The notes: a model not told the origin generated them from the sequence alone. Shown: positions 48,645 through 60,726, numbered from the stretch's first letter. The stretch is DNA of 64,000 bases from Klebsiella africana (GCF_020526085.1 NZ_CP084874.1:4898001-4962000); one strand, 5' to 3'. Made by a program: numbers and translations.

Positions 48645-49965
48645 GTTTTGCCAGCAGCGTTTTGCGCGTAATGCCTAATTGACGGGCGGCTTCGGTTTTG
48701 TTGCCGCCCGTTTTTTCCAGTGCCGCCAGAATCACCTCTTTCTCCACTTCCACTAACGGCTGAATCCCCCCTTCCTCGCTCCCGCCTGATGGCAGCGGCG
48801 TACCGGCGATCGCCAGCGGCAGTTCTCGCTCGGAAATATAGTCTCCGGTCAACAGCACCACCGCCCGCTCCACCGCGTTTTCCAGCTCGCGAATATTGCC
48901 CGGCCAGGCATAGTGGATCAACAGGTCCATCGCCTGCGGCGTGAACCCCTTTACCGTCTTGCGATTGCGATCGGCATAGCGTTTGAGAAAGTGCTGCGCC
49001 AGTTGCGGAATATCTTCCCGTCGCTGGCGCAGCGGCGGCATCTCGATGGTCACGACGTTGAGTCGGTAATAGAGATCCTGGCGAAAGCGCCCGGCACTCA
49101 CCTCTTCGACGAGGTTGCGGTGGGTGGCGGCGATCAGCCGCACATCAACGGCAAGCGTCTGGTTGCTGCCGACCCGCTGCACCTCCCGCTCCTGAATCGC
49201 CCGTAGCAAGCGGACCTGCATCAATGGCGAGATATCGCCAATCTCATCAAGAAACAGCGTGCCGCCATCCGCTTCGACAAAGCGCCCTTCCCGCCGCCGA
49301 TCCGCGCCGGTAAACGCCCCTTTTTCATGGCCAAAGAGTTCCGATTCCAGCAGTGATTCATTCAGCGCCGCGCAGTTCAGCGTGACCAACGGCTTGTCAC
49401 AACGCTCGCTGCAGGCGTGGATGGCGCGCGCTACCAGCTCCTTACCGGTTCCCGACTCCCCATAAATCAGTACCGTCGCGTCCGAAGGGGCCACCAGCGT
49501 AATATCGTTAAGAAGCGCCTGCATCGCCGGGCTGTCGCCAATCATGCCCCACCGTGAATCCGTCGCAACGCTGGAGTCGCTCTCGCTCTGCCGGGTATGC
49601 GCCAATGCCTGAACCAGCGTCTGCTGTAGAGTGTCAAAATCCAGCGGCTTGACCAGATAATCCAGCGCCCCGGACTTAATAGCCTCAACCGCCGTGCCGA
49701 CGCTGGAAAATGCCGTCATGATCAGCACCGGTATCGCCGGGTTATAGGCCTTAATCTCTTTTAACGTCGCGATACCGTCCATCTCCGCCATGCGGATATC
49801 GCATAGCACCAGGTCGAAGACCTGGTGATGGATCTGTTCCAGCGCCTGCAGGCCGTTGTGGGCTAATGCCACCTGATAGCCCCAGCCGCGCAGCAGCGCC
49901 TGCAGGATTGTGCAGTGGCTGACGTCATCATCAACAACCAGAATCTGTACTTTATCGCTGCTCAT
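48634..49965 (-). CDS. zraR: Sigma-54-dependent response regulator ZraR
   Basis: Response regulator of the Zn/envelope-stress ZraSR system. 443 residues from 49965 (MSSDKVQILVVDDD), overlapping zraS by 14 bases. Receiver domain 1-120 with phospho-Asp D56 (LVLCDIRM); AAA+ domain with GESGTGKE Walker A, ELFGHEKGAFTGA sigma-54 contact loop and GGTLFLDEIG Walker B; Fis-type HTH at the end (NKTEAARQLGITRKTLLAKLSR). Activates zraP and its own operon. Confidence 0.96.
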   Translation of the reverse strand: MSSDKVQILVVDDDVSHCTILQALLRGWGYQVALAHNGLQALEQIHHQVFDLVLCDIRMAEMDGIATLKEIKAYNPAIPVLIMTAFSSVGTAVEAIKSGALDYLVKPLDFDTLQQTLVQALAHTRQSESDSSVATDSRWGMIGDSPAMQALLNDITLVAPSDATVLIYGESGTGKELVARAIHACSERCDKPLVTLNCAALNESLLESELFGHEKGAFTGADRRREGRFVEADGGTLFLDEIGDISPLMQVRLLRAIQEREVQRVGSNQTLAVDVRLIAATHRNLVEEVSAGRFRQDLYYRLNVVTIEMPPLRQRREDIPQLAQHFLKRYADRNRKTVKGFTPQAMDLLIHYAWPGNIRELENAVERAVVLLTGDYISERELPLAIAGTPLPSGGSEEGGIQPLVEVEKEVILAALEKTGGNKTEAARQLGITRKTLLAKLSR

Positions 49966-51346
49966 CTTCCCTCCGTTGAGCATCCACCGGTAACCAAAGC
50001 GTGAATATCGCTCCAGCTCCCGGCTGACTTTCGGCGCGGATCGTCCCGCCATGTTGCTCGATAATATTCTGCACTACGGCCAGCCCCAGCCCTGTGCCGT
50101 CCGCCTTGGTGGTGAAATACGGCGTGAAGATAGCCTGCAGCTCTTCATCGCTCATCCCCTTACCGCTATCCGTGACGACGATTTTCACTCGCTGACGATC
50201 GGCTTCGCTTGCTGATACGCGAATGACGCCATCACGGCCAATCGCCTGCATTGCATTCAGGTACAGATTCAACAGCACCTGATTCAGGCGATCGGGGTCG
50301 ACGCTGATCGTGGTTAACTCAGGTCGCGGAGTAAATTGCAGCGCGATCCCGCGGCTCTGCGCATCCTGGCTTACCAACTGCAATGAGTGGTGGATAAGTG
50401 CGTTGATATCCACCGGCTGGTAATTTAAATGCGCGGGCCGGACCAGCTCCAGCAGCTCGCTGACCACCCGGTTCAGACGGTCAGCCTCTTTGGCCATCAC
50501 CTGGGCTAACTGATGCGACTCGCCGCCAGGGGGCGTGCGCTCGGCAAAATACTTCGCCAGCCCTTTAATCGACGAGAGCGGGTTGCGGATCTCATGCGCG
50601 ACCCCTGCCGCCAGATGGCCAAGCGCCACCAGCTTTTCTTTGCGGGCCATCGCCTCCAGCAGCTGTTTCCGCGAGCGACGATAGCGGCGGAACCAGAACT
50701 GAGCGAGGATCGTCGCCGCTATCACCAGCGCGGCGGCACCCAGCATGATGACTATATTCCGCTGCCCGCGGGCCTGCGCGGCATCCAGCTCGCGGCTATC
50801 AAAGGCGATAAAAATCACCTGCGGGACGGTGGCCTGAGCCAGGGCGCTATTGCCGCGGTTCATCATACTCATATGATGGCCGCGGGCCGGATTGAGCGGG
50901 CGAAACTGGCGATAGATCTCCAACGCCGGCTGCGGCTCGCTAAGCCGCCGCCAGCGGGCCTGTTCGCTAACCGCCAGCGCACGCATCTGCGCGGGGCTGT
51001 AGAGCGTTTGACCCACCTGCTGCGGATCGCTGTGGGCGATGATTTTACCGTTTTCATCGGTCACCGCGAACCACAGAACGCCCGGTTGCCAGGCCATCTC
51101 TTCCAGCAGGGCCTGCAGCTGCGCATGATGCATTCTCATCCCCATCCCGACGCGCGTGCCGGATTCCAGCGCGCGGATCAGCACGCTCCCCTTCTCCTCA
51201 ATGGTTTGTCGGGCGGCGGTCGTTTCACGACCATAGTCGCGGACGATCATCGCGGAAAACAGCATGACCAGCAGCACAACCGTGCCGGTCAGCAGCCAGC
51301 TCAGCGCGCCTGCGGCGGCGTCCCGGGAGAGAGGTTTAATCTTCAT
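49952..51346 (-). CDS. zraS: Sensor histidine kinase ZraS
   Basis: 464 residues. Membrane helices ~15-35 and ~198-218 flank a periplasmic sensing domain containing His clusters (RMHHAQL, GHHMSMMNRG) that suit Zn sensing. HisKA His H251 in GVAHEIRNPLSS; HATPase motifs NLYLNAMQA, VTDSGKGM and GTGLGL. First gene of zraSR, divergent from zraP. Confidence 0.96.
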   Translation of the reverse strand: MKIKPLSRDAAAGALSWLLTGTVVLLVMLFSAMIVRDYGRETTAARQTIEEKGSVLIRALESGTRVGMGMRMHHAQLQALLEEMAWQPGVLWFAVTDENGKIIAHSDPQQVGQTLYSPAQMRALAVSEQARWRRLSEPQPALEIYRQFRPLNPARGHHMSMMNRGNSALAQATVPQVIFIAFDSRELDAAQARGQRNIVIMLGAAALVIAATILAQFWFRRYRRSRKQLLEAMARKEKLVALGHLAAGVAHEIRNPLSSIKGLAKYFAERTPPGGESHQLAQVMAKEADRLNRVVSELLELVRPAHLNYQPVDINALIHHSLQLVSQDAQSRGIALQFTPRPELTTISVDPDRLNQVLLNLYLNAMQAIGRDGVIRVSASEADRQRVKIVVTDSGKGMSDEELQAIFTPYFTTKADGTGLGLAVVQNIIEQHGGTIRAESQPGAGAIFTLWLPVDAQRREDEQR

Positions 51347-51390
51347 CGGCGAGTCCTTGTCATCTCTTTTTCACTACCTGCAGGCTCCTT

Positions 51391-51407
51391 CAGCAGAAAT
51401 CATGCCA
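51391..51407 (-). promoter_or_regulatory. Sigma-54 promoter of zraSR
   Basis: Minus strand TGGCATGATTTCTGCTG: GG-N10-GC spacing diagnostic of sigma-54 -24/-12 promoters, 45 bases before zraS. Confidence 0.75.
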
Positions 51408-51455
51408 TGTTTCCGCGCGGCCAAACCTGCTCTCAAACATATCGCCTACGCTTTA

Positions 51456-51507
51456 GCGAGTAAAAATGACTCGCCGGCCCCTGGCGGAACGGGTCATTTT
51501 TACTCGC
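51456..51507. promoter_or_regulatory. Paired ZraR operators
   Basis: Two inverted 15-bp sites, GAGTAAAAATGACTC (51458-51472) and GGGTCATTTTTACTC (51491-51505), 33 bases centre to centre. Matches known ZraR upstream activating sites between zraS and zraP, serving both divergent promoters. Confidence 0.8.
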
Positions 51508-51557
51508 TCTTCTCGGCAACCGCTTCGGCAGGCCCACACAGACGGGCTTTTTCTGAC

Positions 51558-51573
51558 TGGCATGGAAGATGCA
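51558..51573 (+). promoter_or_regulatory. Sigma-54 promoter of zraP
   Basis: TGGCATGGAAGATGCA: GG-N10-GC with near-consensus -24 (TGGCA) and -12 (TGCA), 33 bases before zraP. Confidence 0.8.
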
Positions 51574-51605
51574 ATACCGAGGGAAACCACACAGGAGAAA
51601 ATGCC

Positions 51606-52043
51606 ATGAAACGGAACCGTACCTTACCTCTCGCCCTCGTCACCTTTGCCGCGCTGACCTTCGCCAGCAACGCGGCCTGGGCCAACCACCACTGGGGCAA
51701 CAATACCGGGATGGGCTACCAGGGCTACAGTCAGCTGACCCAGGAGCAGCAGGCTACCGCGCAAAAGCTGCATAACGATTACTATGCGCAAACCAGCGCC
51801 CTGCGCCAGCAGCTGCAGTCCAAACGCTATGAGTACAATGCGCTGCTCACGGCGCAAAAGCCGGACAGCGGCAAGATTGAAGCTGTCGCTCAGGAGATGG
51901 AAGGCTTACGCCAGAAGCTGGATCAACAGCGGGTGAAGTTTGATGTCGCCCTGGCTGAGGCAGGCGTTCCCCGCGGCGCAGGGATGGGATACAGCGGCTG
52001 CCGCGGTAACGGCGGTGGTCATATGGGTATGAACCACTGGTAA
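51606..52043 (+). CDS. zraP: Periplasmic Zn-binding chaperone ZraP
   Basis: Periplasmic protein that binds Zn, represses ZraSR signalling and acts as a chaperone. 145 residues from ATG 51606 with AGGAGA upstream; the frame is open to 51264 without meaning. Signal peptide 1-26 (cleavage SNAAWA|NHHWG). Helical hairpin body (LTQEQQATAQKLHNDYYAQTSALRQQL), and metal-binding ends: NHHWG at the mature N-terminus and a Gly/His/Met/Cys tail (YSGCRGNGGGHMGMNHW). Confidence 0.95.
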   Translation: MKRNRTLPLALVTFAALTFASNAAWANHHWGNNTGMGYQGYSQLTQEQQATAQKLHNDYYAQTSALRQQLQSKRYEYNALLTAQKPDSGKIEAVAQEMEGLRQKLDQQRVKFDVALAEAGVPRGAGMGYSGCRGNGGGHMGMNHW

Positions 52044-52046
52044 TCG

Positions 52047-52748
52047 TTAGAAGCTTTTTTCCGTCGGCTGCCAGGTGCAGAAGTTTTCATTGGCGACCAG
52101 CAGCAGTTGAGAGCCTTCCGGCGCCTCCAGCCAGGCAATGCTCACTGCGGCGGAAGCGTGGCTCTGGCGGCGTTCAATATGCGCCAGGGCCCGGCTATCG
52201 AGATCGGGCGTAACCGTCTGCCCTTCACAGGTCAGCACGGTATGCGCGGCAGCGTTCCAGCGTCCCTGCCGCAGGACGACCCGTCCCTGGCGGAGGGCGT
52301 CGCTGGTCTGGCGGATCTGTTCGGCGCGATAACGGTACAGCGCGACCTGATCGCTGGAGAGCTGCTGCTTCTGCCCGTCCACTTCCCGTTGCATAAAGCT
52401 CAGATCGCCCTGCGCGTCGAAGCGGGCGCGAATATGTTCCGGTGGCTTGCCGTAGACATTGAGTTCGATAAGCGTCAATTGATCGCCCTGCCAGCGATAT
52501 TCGCTGGTCGAGGTATCCCCATGACGCCACGGGCTGAAGGCGGCGAGAAGATGGACTTCATCGCCAGAATCTTTACGCCAGATGCGCATCGCCCCCTGGT
52601 TGTCCGCATAACCGCTGGCGGTAAACGGGGGTAACGACGCATTATGGCTGCAGGCAGTCAGCAACAGGATGCCCGCCAGCGCCAGAGGCCGGCGCCAGAC
52701 AGACAAAAGGGGCTTAATAGCCCCTTCGATAAAACTGTTCACTGCCAC
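52047..52748 (-). CDS. yjaH: DUF1481 lipoprotein YjaH
   Basis: Probable lipoprotein of unknown function, 233 residues. Lipobox LLTAC with the acylated Cys near residue 33. Begins with GTG at 52748 six bases after the hupA stop; a second GTG at 52742 is an alternative. The ribosome site is weak, which suggests coupling to hupA. Located after hupA as in E. coli. Confidence 0.88.
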   Translation of the reverse strand: MAVNSFIEGAIKPLLSVWRRPLALAGILLLTACSHNASLPPFTASGYADNQGAMRIWRKDSGDEVHLLAAFSPWRHGDTSTSEYRWQGDQLTLIELNVYGKPPEHIRARFDAQGDLSFMQREVDGQKQQLSSDQVALYRYRAEQIRQTSDALRQGRVVLRQGRWNAAAHTVLTCEGQTVTPDLDSRALAHIERRQSHASAAVSIAWLEAPEGSQLLLVANENFCTWQPTEKSF

Positions 52749-52754
52749 GCGGTC

Positions 52755-53027
52755 TTACTTAACTGCGTCTTTCAGTGCTTTGCCAGAAACAAATGCCGGC
52801 ACGTTAGCTGCAGCGATTTTGATCTCTTTACCGGTCTGCGGGTTGCGGCCAGTACGCTCAGCGCGGTGGTTCACTTTGAAGGTACCGAAACCAACCAGTT
52901 GAACAGCATCACCTTCTTTCAGAGACTCAGTAATTGCAGCCAGGGTAGATTCCAGGGCAGCTTTAGCCTGTGCTTTGGACAGGTCAGCTTTGTCCGCAAT
53001 TACATCAATCAGTTGAGTCTTGTTCAT
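52755..53027 (-). CDS. hupA: DNA-binding protein HU-alpha HupA
   Basis: Nucleoid protein that bends and compacts DNA; forms homo- and heterodimers with HupB. 90 residues. Complete IHF/HU signature [21 protein letters not shown] (DNA-binding arm) around 46-66. AAGGATAAC ribosome site. A 186-base gap upstream (53028-53213) holds its promoters and no gene; yjaH follows. Confidence 0.99.
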   Translation of the reverse strand: MNKTQLIDVIADKADLSKAQAKAALESTLAAITESLKEGDAVQLVGFGTFKVNHRAERTGRNPQTGKEIKIAAANVPAFVSGKALKDAVK

Positions 53028-53213
53028 AAGTTATCCTTACAATGTGTTTATCGCTTGCTAAGCATCGAGTGCGACGGAAATGCCAAAAAAGCACCCTCCT
53101 GCATACACGCACCGATAGCCACTTTTTTTCGCCCTCCAAATGTAGACCAGACGGGGGGCGGAATGGAAGCCTTCAGACGCTACAATTCAGGCGGTAAATC
53201 ACGTTTTCTGGTC

Positions 53214-53804
53214 TCACTGCTGAAAATTTATACCAATATTGCTCTCGCCAGCCTCGCGCAGGTCCGCGCGCAGGCCTTTTATCAGCTCAAGGTCACGCTC
53301 TTCGCAGTCGGCCAGCAGGCGGAAAATTTCCCACTGAATGTCCCATTCCTGCTCTACCGCCGGGTTCGCTTTAAGCTCGTCGTCGGTCATTTCGCGACCT
53401 TCCTGGGTCATTTCCAACATCGCCACGGTGGTGATGGAAGTCTTGCTCACCTCGATCGCGTGCTCAAGCGTTTCGCCGCTCAGGCGCGAATGGATCAGTT
53501 CGCTCAACGCCACGCAGGCGTCTATGGCCGGATAAACACCGTACAGGTCGAAATCATCTGCCGCCGGGATCGCCTCTTCCAGTTTCTCCAGCTGACTGTC
53601 GAAATTCACCTTTGCATCTTTGACCGTCAGCGTTTCCCAGATCAGATCCAGGATACGACGGTACAGCTGGCCGTCGCCAAACTCGGTTTGCTTGCAGAAC
53701 ATCGCGTAGTTAGGGTACATACGCTCGCACAGGCAGGCCATAAAAGTGACATGCTGCCAGCTTTCCAGCTTCTCCAGGCGCAGGTGAATCGGGTTTTGTA
53801 ACAT
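53214..53804 (-). CDS. yjaG: DUF416 protein YjaG
   Basis: 196-residue soluble, helical protein of the DUF416 family, function unknown. Starts MLQNPIHLRLEKLESWQHV; acidic Asp/Glu-rich middle. Located between nfi and hupA as in E. coli; 42 bases after the nfi stop, so probably part of the nudC-hemE-nfi-yjaG run. Confidence 0.92.
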   Translation of the reverse strand: MLQNPIHLRLEKLESWQHVTFMACLCERMYPNYAMFCKQTEFGDGQLYRRILDLIWETLTVKDAKVNFDSQLEKLEEAIPAADDFDLYGVYPAIDACVALSELIHSRLSGETLEHAIEVSKTSITTVAMLEMTQEGREMTDDELKANPAVEQEWDIQWEIFRLLADCEERDLELIKGLRADLREAGESNIGINFQQ

Positions 53805-53846
53805 GATGAATTCTCGAAGTCAGAAATTAGGCGCAGTGTACCTGAA

Positions 53847-54518
53847 TCAGCTGTGATTTGCTTGCCAACGCACAAACGACGGACGGCGGGACGCCACCGC
53901 ATCGGCCCAGCGCGTCGGCTCGGGTAGACGGTAGCCTCGCATGCAGCGCTCAACCCACATTAAGGCGCTGTCCATGCCCACCCGGTGGCCGGTGCTAATA
54001 AACAACGGGTTGCAGCGTACTTTGCTGCGCCAGACCCAGGCCAGTTGCTCATTTTTATCCATCAGCGGGGCCAGCGCGCCGGGTTCATCACCCAGTTCGC
54101 CGATTTTGCCGCACAGGCGTTTCTTCGCCACCCCGATGGTCGGTACATCAATCATCAGACCAAAATGGCTGGCGACGCCAAGCCGCCGGGGATGGGAAAT
54201 GCCGTGGCCGTCAACGAAGAGCAGGTCCGGCTTTTGCGAAAGCTGCTCCCACGCCGCCAGCAGCGCAGGCGTTTCACGAAATGAGAGAAAGCCGGGAATA
54301 TACGGCATAGAGGTGGCGACGCGCGCCACCTGATACTCCACCAGCTCAAGTTCAGGCCAGGTCAGCACTACCATGGCGGCCCGGGTGACCTCCCCTTCCT
54401 GCTCAAACCCGACATCCGCGCCGCCGATCAACGCCGGCGGGTCGCGATCCAGTCGATCCGCACGCTCGACCGACGCGGCTAATTGATGCTGTTGGGTACG
54501 GAGTGCGGCTAAATCCAT
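53847..54518 (-). CDS. nfi: Endonuclease V Nfi
   Basis: Cleaves DNA 3' to deaminated bases such as inosine to start repair. 223 residues, E. coli length. Conserved GADVGF with catalytic Asp (~35), VDGHG (Asp ~110) and IGVAKKRL. 12 bases downstream of hemE. Confidence 0.97.
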   Translation of the reverse strand: MDLAALRTQQHQLAASVERADRLDRDPPALIGGADVGFEQEGEVTRAAMVVLTWPELELVEYQVARVATSMPYIPGFLSFRETPALLAAWEQLSQKPDLLFVDGHGISHPRRLGVASHFGLMIDVPTIGVAKKRLCGKIGELGDEPGALAPLMDKNEQLAWVWRSKVRCNPLFISTGHRVGMDSALMWVERCMRGYRLPEPTRWADAVASRRPSFVRWQANHS

Positions 54519-54530
54519 AGGGCTTATCTC

Positions 54531-55595
54531 CTACTGGTGATAGGGTGCGGAAAGACGATGCACAGCCTCAACAAAAACGCCCGCATGTTCGGGGTCAACA
54601 TCCTGATGAATACCGTGACCAAGGTTAAAGACGTGGCCTTCACCCTGGCCAAATCCAGCGAGAATGGTCGCCACTTCCTCTTCAATACGCGGAGCGGGCG
54701 CATAGAGCATCGACGGGTCCATATTGCCCTGGAGCGCCACTTTGTGACCTACGCGACGGCGAGCGTCGGCGATATCGGTGGTCCAGTCGAGACCCAGCGC
54801 GTCACAGCCGGTCTCCGCCATCGCTTCCAGCCACTGACCACCGCCTTTGGTGAACAGAGTCACCGGCACGCGGCGGCCTTCGTTTTCCCGCAGCAGGCCG
54901 TCGACGATTTTATGCATGTAGTAGAGGGAGAACTGCTGGTAATCGCGGCCGGTCAGCACCCCACCCCAGGTGTCGAAAATCATCACCGACTGCGCACCGG
55001 CTTTGATCTGCGCGTTGAGATACAGGGTGACGCTTTTCGCCAGCTTCTCCAGCAGCGCATGCAGCGCCTGCGGTTCGGCATACATCATCTTTTTGATCAC
55101 GGTGAACGCTTTGCTGCTGCCGCCTTCGACCATGTAGGTCGCCAGCGTCCATGGGCTGCCGGAGAAGCCGATCAGCGGCACTTCGCCTTTCAGTTCGCGG
55201 CGAATGGTACGCACGGCGTTCATTACATAGCCCAGTTCCTGCTCGGGATCCGGGATCGGCAGCTTGTCGACATCGGCTTTGCTTTTTACCGGCGAGGTGA
55301 AGCGCGGACCTTCCCCTGCCTCAAAGTACAGCCCCAGGCCCATGGCGTCCGGGATGGTCAGGATGTCCGAAAAGAGGATCGCCGCGTCCAGCGGGTAACG
55401 GCGCAGCGGCTGGAGCGTCACTTCGCAGGCCAGCTCGGCATTTTTACACAGCGACATAAAGTCGCCCGCTTGCGCACGGGTGGCTTTGTACTCTGGTAAA
55501 TAGCGGCCCGCCTGGCGCATCATCCACACCGGGGTGACATCAACCGGCTGACGCAGCAGCGCGCGCAGGTAACGATCGTTCTTCAGTTCGGTCAT
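54531..55595 (-). CDS. hemE: Uroporphyrinogen decarboxylase HemE
   Basis: Decarboxylates uroporphyrinogen III to coproporphyrinogen III in heme synthesis. 354 residues, full length. Signature [11 protein letters not shown] near residue 25, [15 protein letters not shown], and [12 protein letters not shown] (conserved catalytic/His region) at the end. Follows nudC by 40 bases. Confidence 0.98.
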   Translation of the reverse strand: MTELKNDRYLRALLRQPVDVTPVWMMRQAGRYLPEYKATRAQAGDFMSLCKNAELACEVTLQPLRRYPLDAAILFSDILTIPDAMGLGLYFEAGEGPRFTSPVKSKADVDKLPIPDPEQELGYVMNAVRTIRRELKGEVPLIGFSGSPWTLATYMVEGGSSKAFTVIKKMMYAEPQALHALLEKLAKSVTLYLNAQIKAGAQSVMIFDTWGGVLTGRDYQQFSLYYMHKIVDGLLRENEGRRVPVTLFTKGGGQWLEAMAETGCDALGLDWTTDIADARRRVGHKVALQGNMDPSMLYAPAPRIEEEVATILAGFGQGEGHVFNLGHGIHQDVDPEHAGVFVEAVHRLSAPYHQ

Positions 55596-55635
55596 TTTTA
55601 CATTCCTTTAGCGTTGATACGCCCAGTGTAACATG

Positions 55636-56409
55636 TCACTCGAACTCTGCCCGACACATCGCGACGGTATCTTCGATAAGCCGGCGCGCCACCGTCCCCG
55701 GCGGCGGCAGGAGCGGCAGATTGTCATAGCGATACCAGTCCGCGGTCAGCAGCTCTTTTTTGTCGACCACGATATCGCCATCCGCATAATCCGCCATAAA
55801 GGCGGTCATCAGCGACTGCGGGAACGGCCACGGCTGAGAGGTCACATAGCGCAGATTTTTCACCTTGATGCCGCTCTCTTCCATCACCTCGCGGGCCACC
55901 GCCTGCTCAAGGGTTTCGCCAACTTCGACAAATCCGGCCAACACCGTATGGACACCATTACGATGGCGGGTATGCTGCGCCAGCAGGATCGAATCGTCGC
56001 GACGAATGGCGACGATAATGCAGGGGGCAATTTGCGGATAGTAGCGTTCACGGCAGTGGCTGCACAGCATCGCCCATTCGCTTTTGCTGGCATGCATCGG
56101 GTGGCCGCAGTAGCCGCAAAATTTATGCGATCGATAAAATTCGGCAAGCTGGATCCCTCGCCCCGCCAGTTGGAAGAGGCCCGGATCCTGATCCAGCACC
56201 TGGCGCAACGATCCCATGTCATGGCGGCGATCCTGGCGCACCATCCATACCGATTCGCCCTGCCATTCGCCAATATGCAGCGCATGCTGGCCGACAAGAT
56301 CGAAATTAACCGCTTCGCCATGTGGTAATTCTCCACCAGGCAACCATAATTTTTGTTCGTGACTGACAACCCACCAGCCGCGATCTAATTTTTCAATAAT
56401 ACGATCCAT
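55636..56409 (-). CDS. nudC: NAD(H) pyrophosphatase / NAD-cap decapping hydrolase NudC
   Basis: Nudix enzyme that hydrolyses NADH and removes NAD caps from RNA. 257 residues. Zn-ribbon Cys pairs CGYCG and CSHC (around 98-119), Nudix box [22 protein letters not shown] (~158-180) and the NudC signature [11 protein letters not shown]. Divergent from rsd. Confidence 0.97.
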   Translation of the reverse strand: MDRIIEKLDRGWWVVSHEQKLWLPGGELPHGEAVNFDLVGQHALHIGEWQGESVWMVRQDRRHDMGSLRQVLDQDPGLFQLAGRGIQLAEFYRSHKFCGYCGHPMHASKSEWAMLCSHCRERYYPQIAPCIIVAIRRDDSILLAQHTRHRNGVHTVLAGFVEVGETLEQAVAREVMEESGIKVKNLRYVTSQPWPFPQSLMTAFMADYADGDIVVDKKELLTADWYRYDNLPLLPPPGTVARRLIEDTVAMCRAEFE

Positions 56410-56502
56410 ATCTATTGCACTACCTTTGCTTCACTGGCATGTTGTTAACATTATATTTACATTATGGTGAGCAGATTTAAATCAAAACTAGCGGAGTCAA
56501 TC

Positions 56503-57000
56503 ATGCTAAACCAGCTGGAAAATCTGACGGAGCGCGTTGGCGGTAGTAATGAACTGGTCGATCGCTGGCTACAAGTGCGTAAGCATCTGCTCGTGGCTTA
56601 CTACAATCTGGTTGGCCTGAAACCGGGCAAAGAGTCATTTATGCGGCTAAACGAAAAGGCGCTGGATGACTTTTGCCAAAGTCTGGTGGATTACCTCTCA
56701 TCCGGTCATTTTAGTATTTATGAACGCATTATTGGCGAAATGGAAGGCGATACCCCACTTTTAGCCGCCACCCGGCTTTATCCGCAGTTGGAAGCCAATA
56801 CCCAGCAGATGATGGATTACTACGATACCTGCCTCGAAAACGCTATCGATCACGATAACTACCTCGAATTTCAGCAGGCGCTGTCGGATATCGGCGAGTC
56901 GCTTGAGGCGCGTTTCGCGCTGGAAGATAAACTGATCGCCCTCGCCGTCGCCCATAATCTGAGCAATGACGTGCACGATAATATTGCGCCGACCGCTTGA
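56503..57000 (+). CDS. rsd: Sigma-70 antisigma factor Rsd
   Basis: Binds sigma-70 in stationary phase, favouring alternative sigmas. 165 residues from ATG 56503 (MLNQLENLTERVGGSN) with CGGAG upstream; E. coli Rsd is 158, the difference lying mainly at the C-terminus (NLSNDVHDNIAPTA). Conserved RWLQVRKHLLVAYYNLVGLKPGK and AIDHDNYLEFQQALSDIGE blocks. Upstream of the thi operon. Confidence 0.96.
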   Translation: MLNQLENLTERVGGSNELVDRWLQVRKHLLVAYYNLVGLKPGKESFMRLNEKALDDFCQSLVDYLSSGHFSIYERIIGEMEGDTPLLAATRLYPQLEANTQQMMDYYDTCLENAIDHDNYLEFQQALSDIGESLEARFALEDKLIALAVAHNLSNDVHDNIAPTA

Positions 57001-57057
57001 GTTGTGAACCGTTAACGAGTAATTTACGTACATTATCCCTCTGCGGAGGGATTTCAT

Positions 57058-57165
57058 CTTGTCGGAGTGCCTATTTTCCATGTGCAGGCTAACGTGGAAA
57101 AGGCTGAGACCGTTAATTCGGGATCCGCGGAACCTGATCAGGCTAATACCTGCGAAGGGAACAAG
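57058..57165 (+). ncRNA. TPP riboswitch (THI box) of thiC
   Basis: Core blocks GGCTGAGACCGTTA, GGATCCGCGGAACCTGATC and GGCTAATACCTGCGAAGGGAA match the THI element. P1 pairs CTTG (57058) with CAAG (57162). A longer optional P3a hairpin (TTTTCCA...TGGAAAA, ~57074-57100) is present than I recall for E. coli. In E. coli, TPP binding represses thiC by both translation and transcription effects. Confidence 0.95.
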
Positions 57166-57251
57166 AGTTAACTGCTGGTCGCACCTGTCCGTTCTGGACT
57201 GGTCGCATCTGTTACTCCATCCGTCGTCTGACAAGCCATCTCCTTTTTTAA

Positions 57252-59158
<1,907 letters not shown>

Positions 59159-59159
<1 letters not shown>

Positions 59160-59794
59160 TGTATCAACCTGATTTTCCACCCGTCCCGTTTCGTCTCGGA
59201 CTCTACCCGGTGGTGGACAGCGTGGCGTGGATTGAACGCCTGCTTGAAGCTGGGATACGTACCCTTCAGTTGCGGATCAAGGACCGGCGCGACAGCGAAG
59301 TGGAGGATGACGTCATCGCCGCCATCGCCCTTGGTCGCCGCTATCACGCCCGACTGTTCATTAACGATTACTGGCAGCTGGCGATTAAGCACCAGGCCTA
59401 CGGCGTCCATCTCGGACAAGAGGATCTGGAAACCACCGATCTGAGCGCCATCCGCCAGGCCGGGCTGCGCCTTGGCGTCTCTACTCACGATGATATGGAA
59501 ATTGATGTCGCCCTTGCGGCGCGTCCCTCTTACATCGCGCTGGGTCACGTCTTCCCGACGCAAACCAAACAGATGCCTTCCGCGCCGCAGGGCCTCGAGC
59601 AGCTTGCCAGACATATTCAACGCCTGGCGGATTACCCCACCGTGGCGATCGGCGGAATTAGCCTGGAAAAGGCGCCGGAGGTACTGGCGACCGGCGTCGG
59701 CAGCATCGCGGTGGTCAGCGCCATCACCCAGGCGGCGGACTGGCGGGCAGCGACCGACCAGCTGCTGGCGCTGGCGGGAGCGGGCGATGAATGA
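59159..59794 (+). CDS. thiE: Thiamine-phosphate synthase ThiE
   Basis: Joins HMP-PP with thiazole phosphate to make thiamine monophosphate. 211 residues, TIM-barrel. [27 protein letters not shown] and [11 protein letters not shown] blocks. Overlaps both thiC and thiF, indicating coupling. Confidence 0.97.
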
Positions 59795-60542
59795 TCATGA
59801 CTTCATGCGCTATAGCCGCCAGCTGCTGCTGGAGGATATTGCCATCGAGGGGCAGCAGAAGCTGTTAGCCAGTCGGGTGCTGATCATCGGCCTTGGCGGG
59901 CTGGGCTCCCCGGCGGCGCTCTATCTGGCCGGAGCGGGCGTCGGGACGCTGATCCTGGCCGATGACGACGCGGTGCATCTCAGCAACCTGCAGCGGCAGA
60001 TCCTGTTCACCAGCGAGGATATCGACCAGCCAAAAGCCGCGGCGGCTCAGACCCGGCTCAGTCAGCTAAACCCGCGGATCAACCTCGTTGCGCTGCCGCA
60101 GCGTCTAAGCGGCGAGGCGCTGCGCGCTGAGGTGGCGAAGGCGGACGTGGTGCTGGACTGCACCGATAATATGGTCACCCGCCAGGCGATCAATGCCGCC
60201 TGCGTGGCCCTCGATACCCCATTAGTGACCGCCAGCGCCGTCGGCTTCGGCGGTCAGCTGATGGTGCTCACCCCACCCTGGACGCAGGGCTGCTATCGCT
60301 GCCTGTGGCCGGAAAGCGACGAACCGCAGCGCAACTGCCGCACCGCGGGGATCGTCGGCCCGGTGGTCGGCATAATGGGGACGCTGCAGGCGCTGGAGGC
60401 CATAAAGCTCCTTAGCGGCATGGCGACGCCGCGCAACACCCTGCGGCTGTTTGACGCCCGCACCAGCAACTGGCGCAACCTTGCGCTGCAAAAGGCTCAG
60501 AGCTGCCCGGTATGCGGAGGCCATGATGCAAATCTGGTTTAA
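59787..60542 (+). CDS. thiF: ThiS adenylyltransferase ThiF
   Basis: E1-like enzyme that adenylates the ThiS C-terminus for sulfur transfer. 251 residues from ATG 59787 ([15 protein letters not shown]), overlapping thiE by 8 bases. Nucleotide motif GLGGLGSP ~36-43; Zn Cys pairs CYRC and CPVC; the Cys in [11 protein letters not shown] forms the ThiS linkage in E. coli. Confidence 0.97.
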   Translation: MNDHDFMRYSRQLLLEDIAIEGQQKLLASRVLIIGLGGLGSPAALYLAGAGVGTLILADDDAVHLSNLQRQILFTSEDIDQPKAAAAQTRLSQLNPRINLVALPQRLSGEALRAEVAKADVVLDCTDNMVTRQAINAACVALDTPLVTASAVGFGGQLMVLTPPWTQGCYRCLWPESDEPQRNCRTAGIVGPVVGIMGTLQALEAIKLLSGMATPRNTLRLFDARTSNWRNLALQKAQSCPVCGGHDANLV

Positions 60543-60726
60543 CGACGAGCCGCTGGAGTGCGCGGACAATCTCAGCGTCAGCGCCCTACTCAGCCAACTG
60601 GAACAGCGCCAGCCGGGCGTTGCGCTGGCGCTCAATCAACACATCCTGCCGCGCGACCGGTGGGAAGATCATCTCTTGCAGGAAGGCGATCGGATCCTGC
60701 TTTTTCAGGTTATCGCTGGAGGCTGA
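60526..60726 (+). CDS. thiS: Sulfur-carrier protein ThiS
   Basis: 66-residue ubiquitin-like sulfur carrier ending in the required Gly-Gly (IAGG). Start at the second of two adjacent ATGs (60526), which fits the E. coli N-terminus (MQIWFNDEP) and gives GGAGG 5 bases upstream. Overlaps the thiF end by 17 bases. Confidence 0.95.
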   Translation: MQIWFNDEPLECADNLSVSALLSQLEQRQPGVALALNQHILPRDRWEDHLLQEGDRILLFQVIAGG

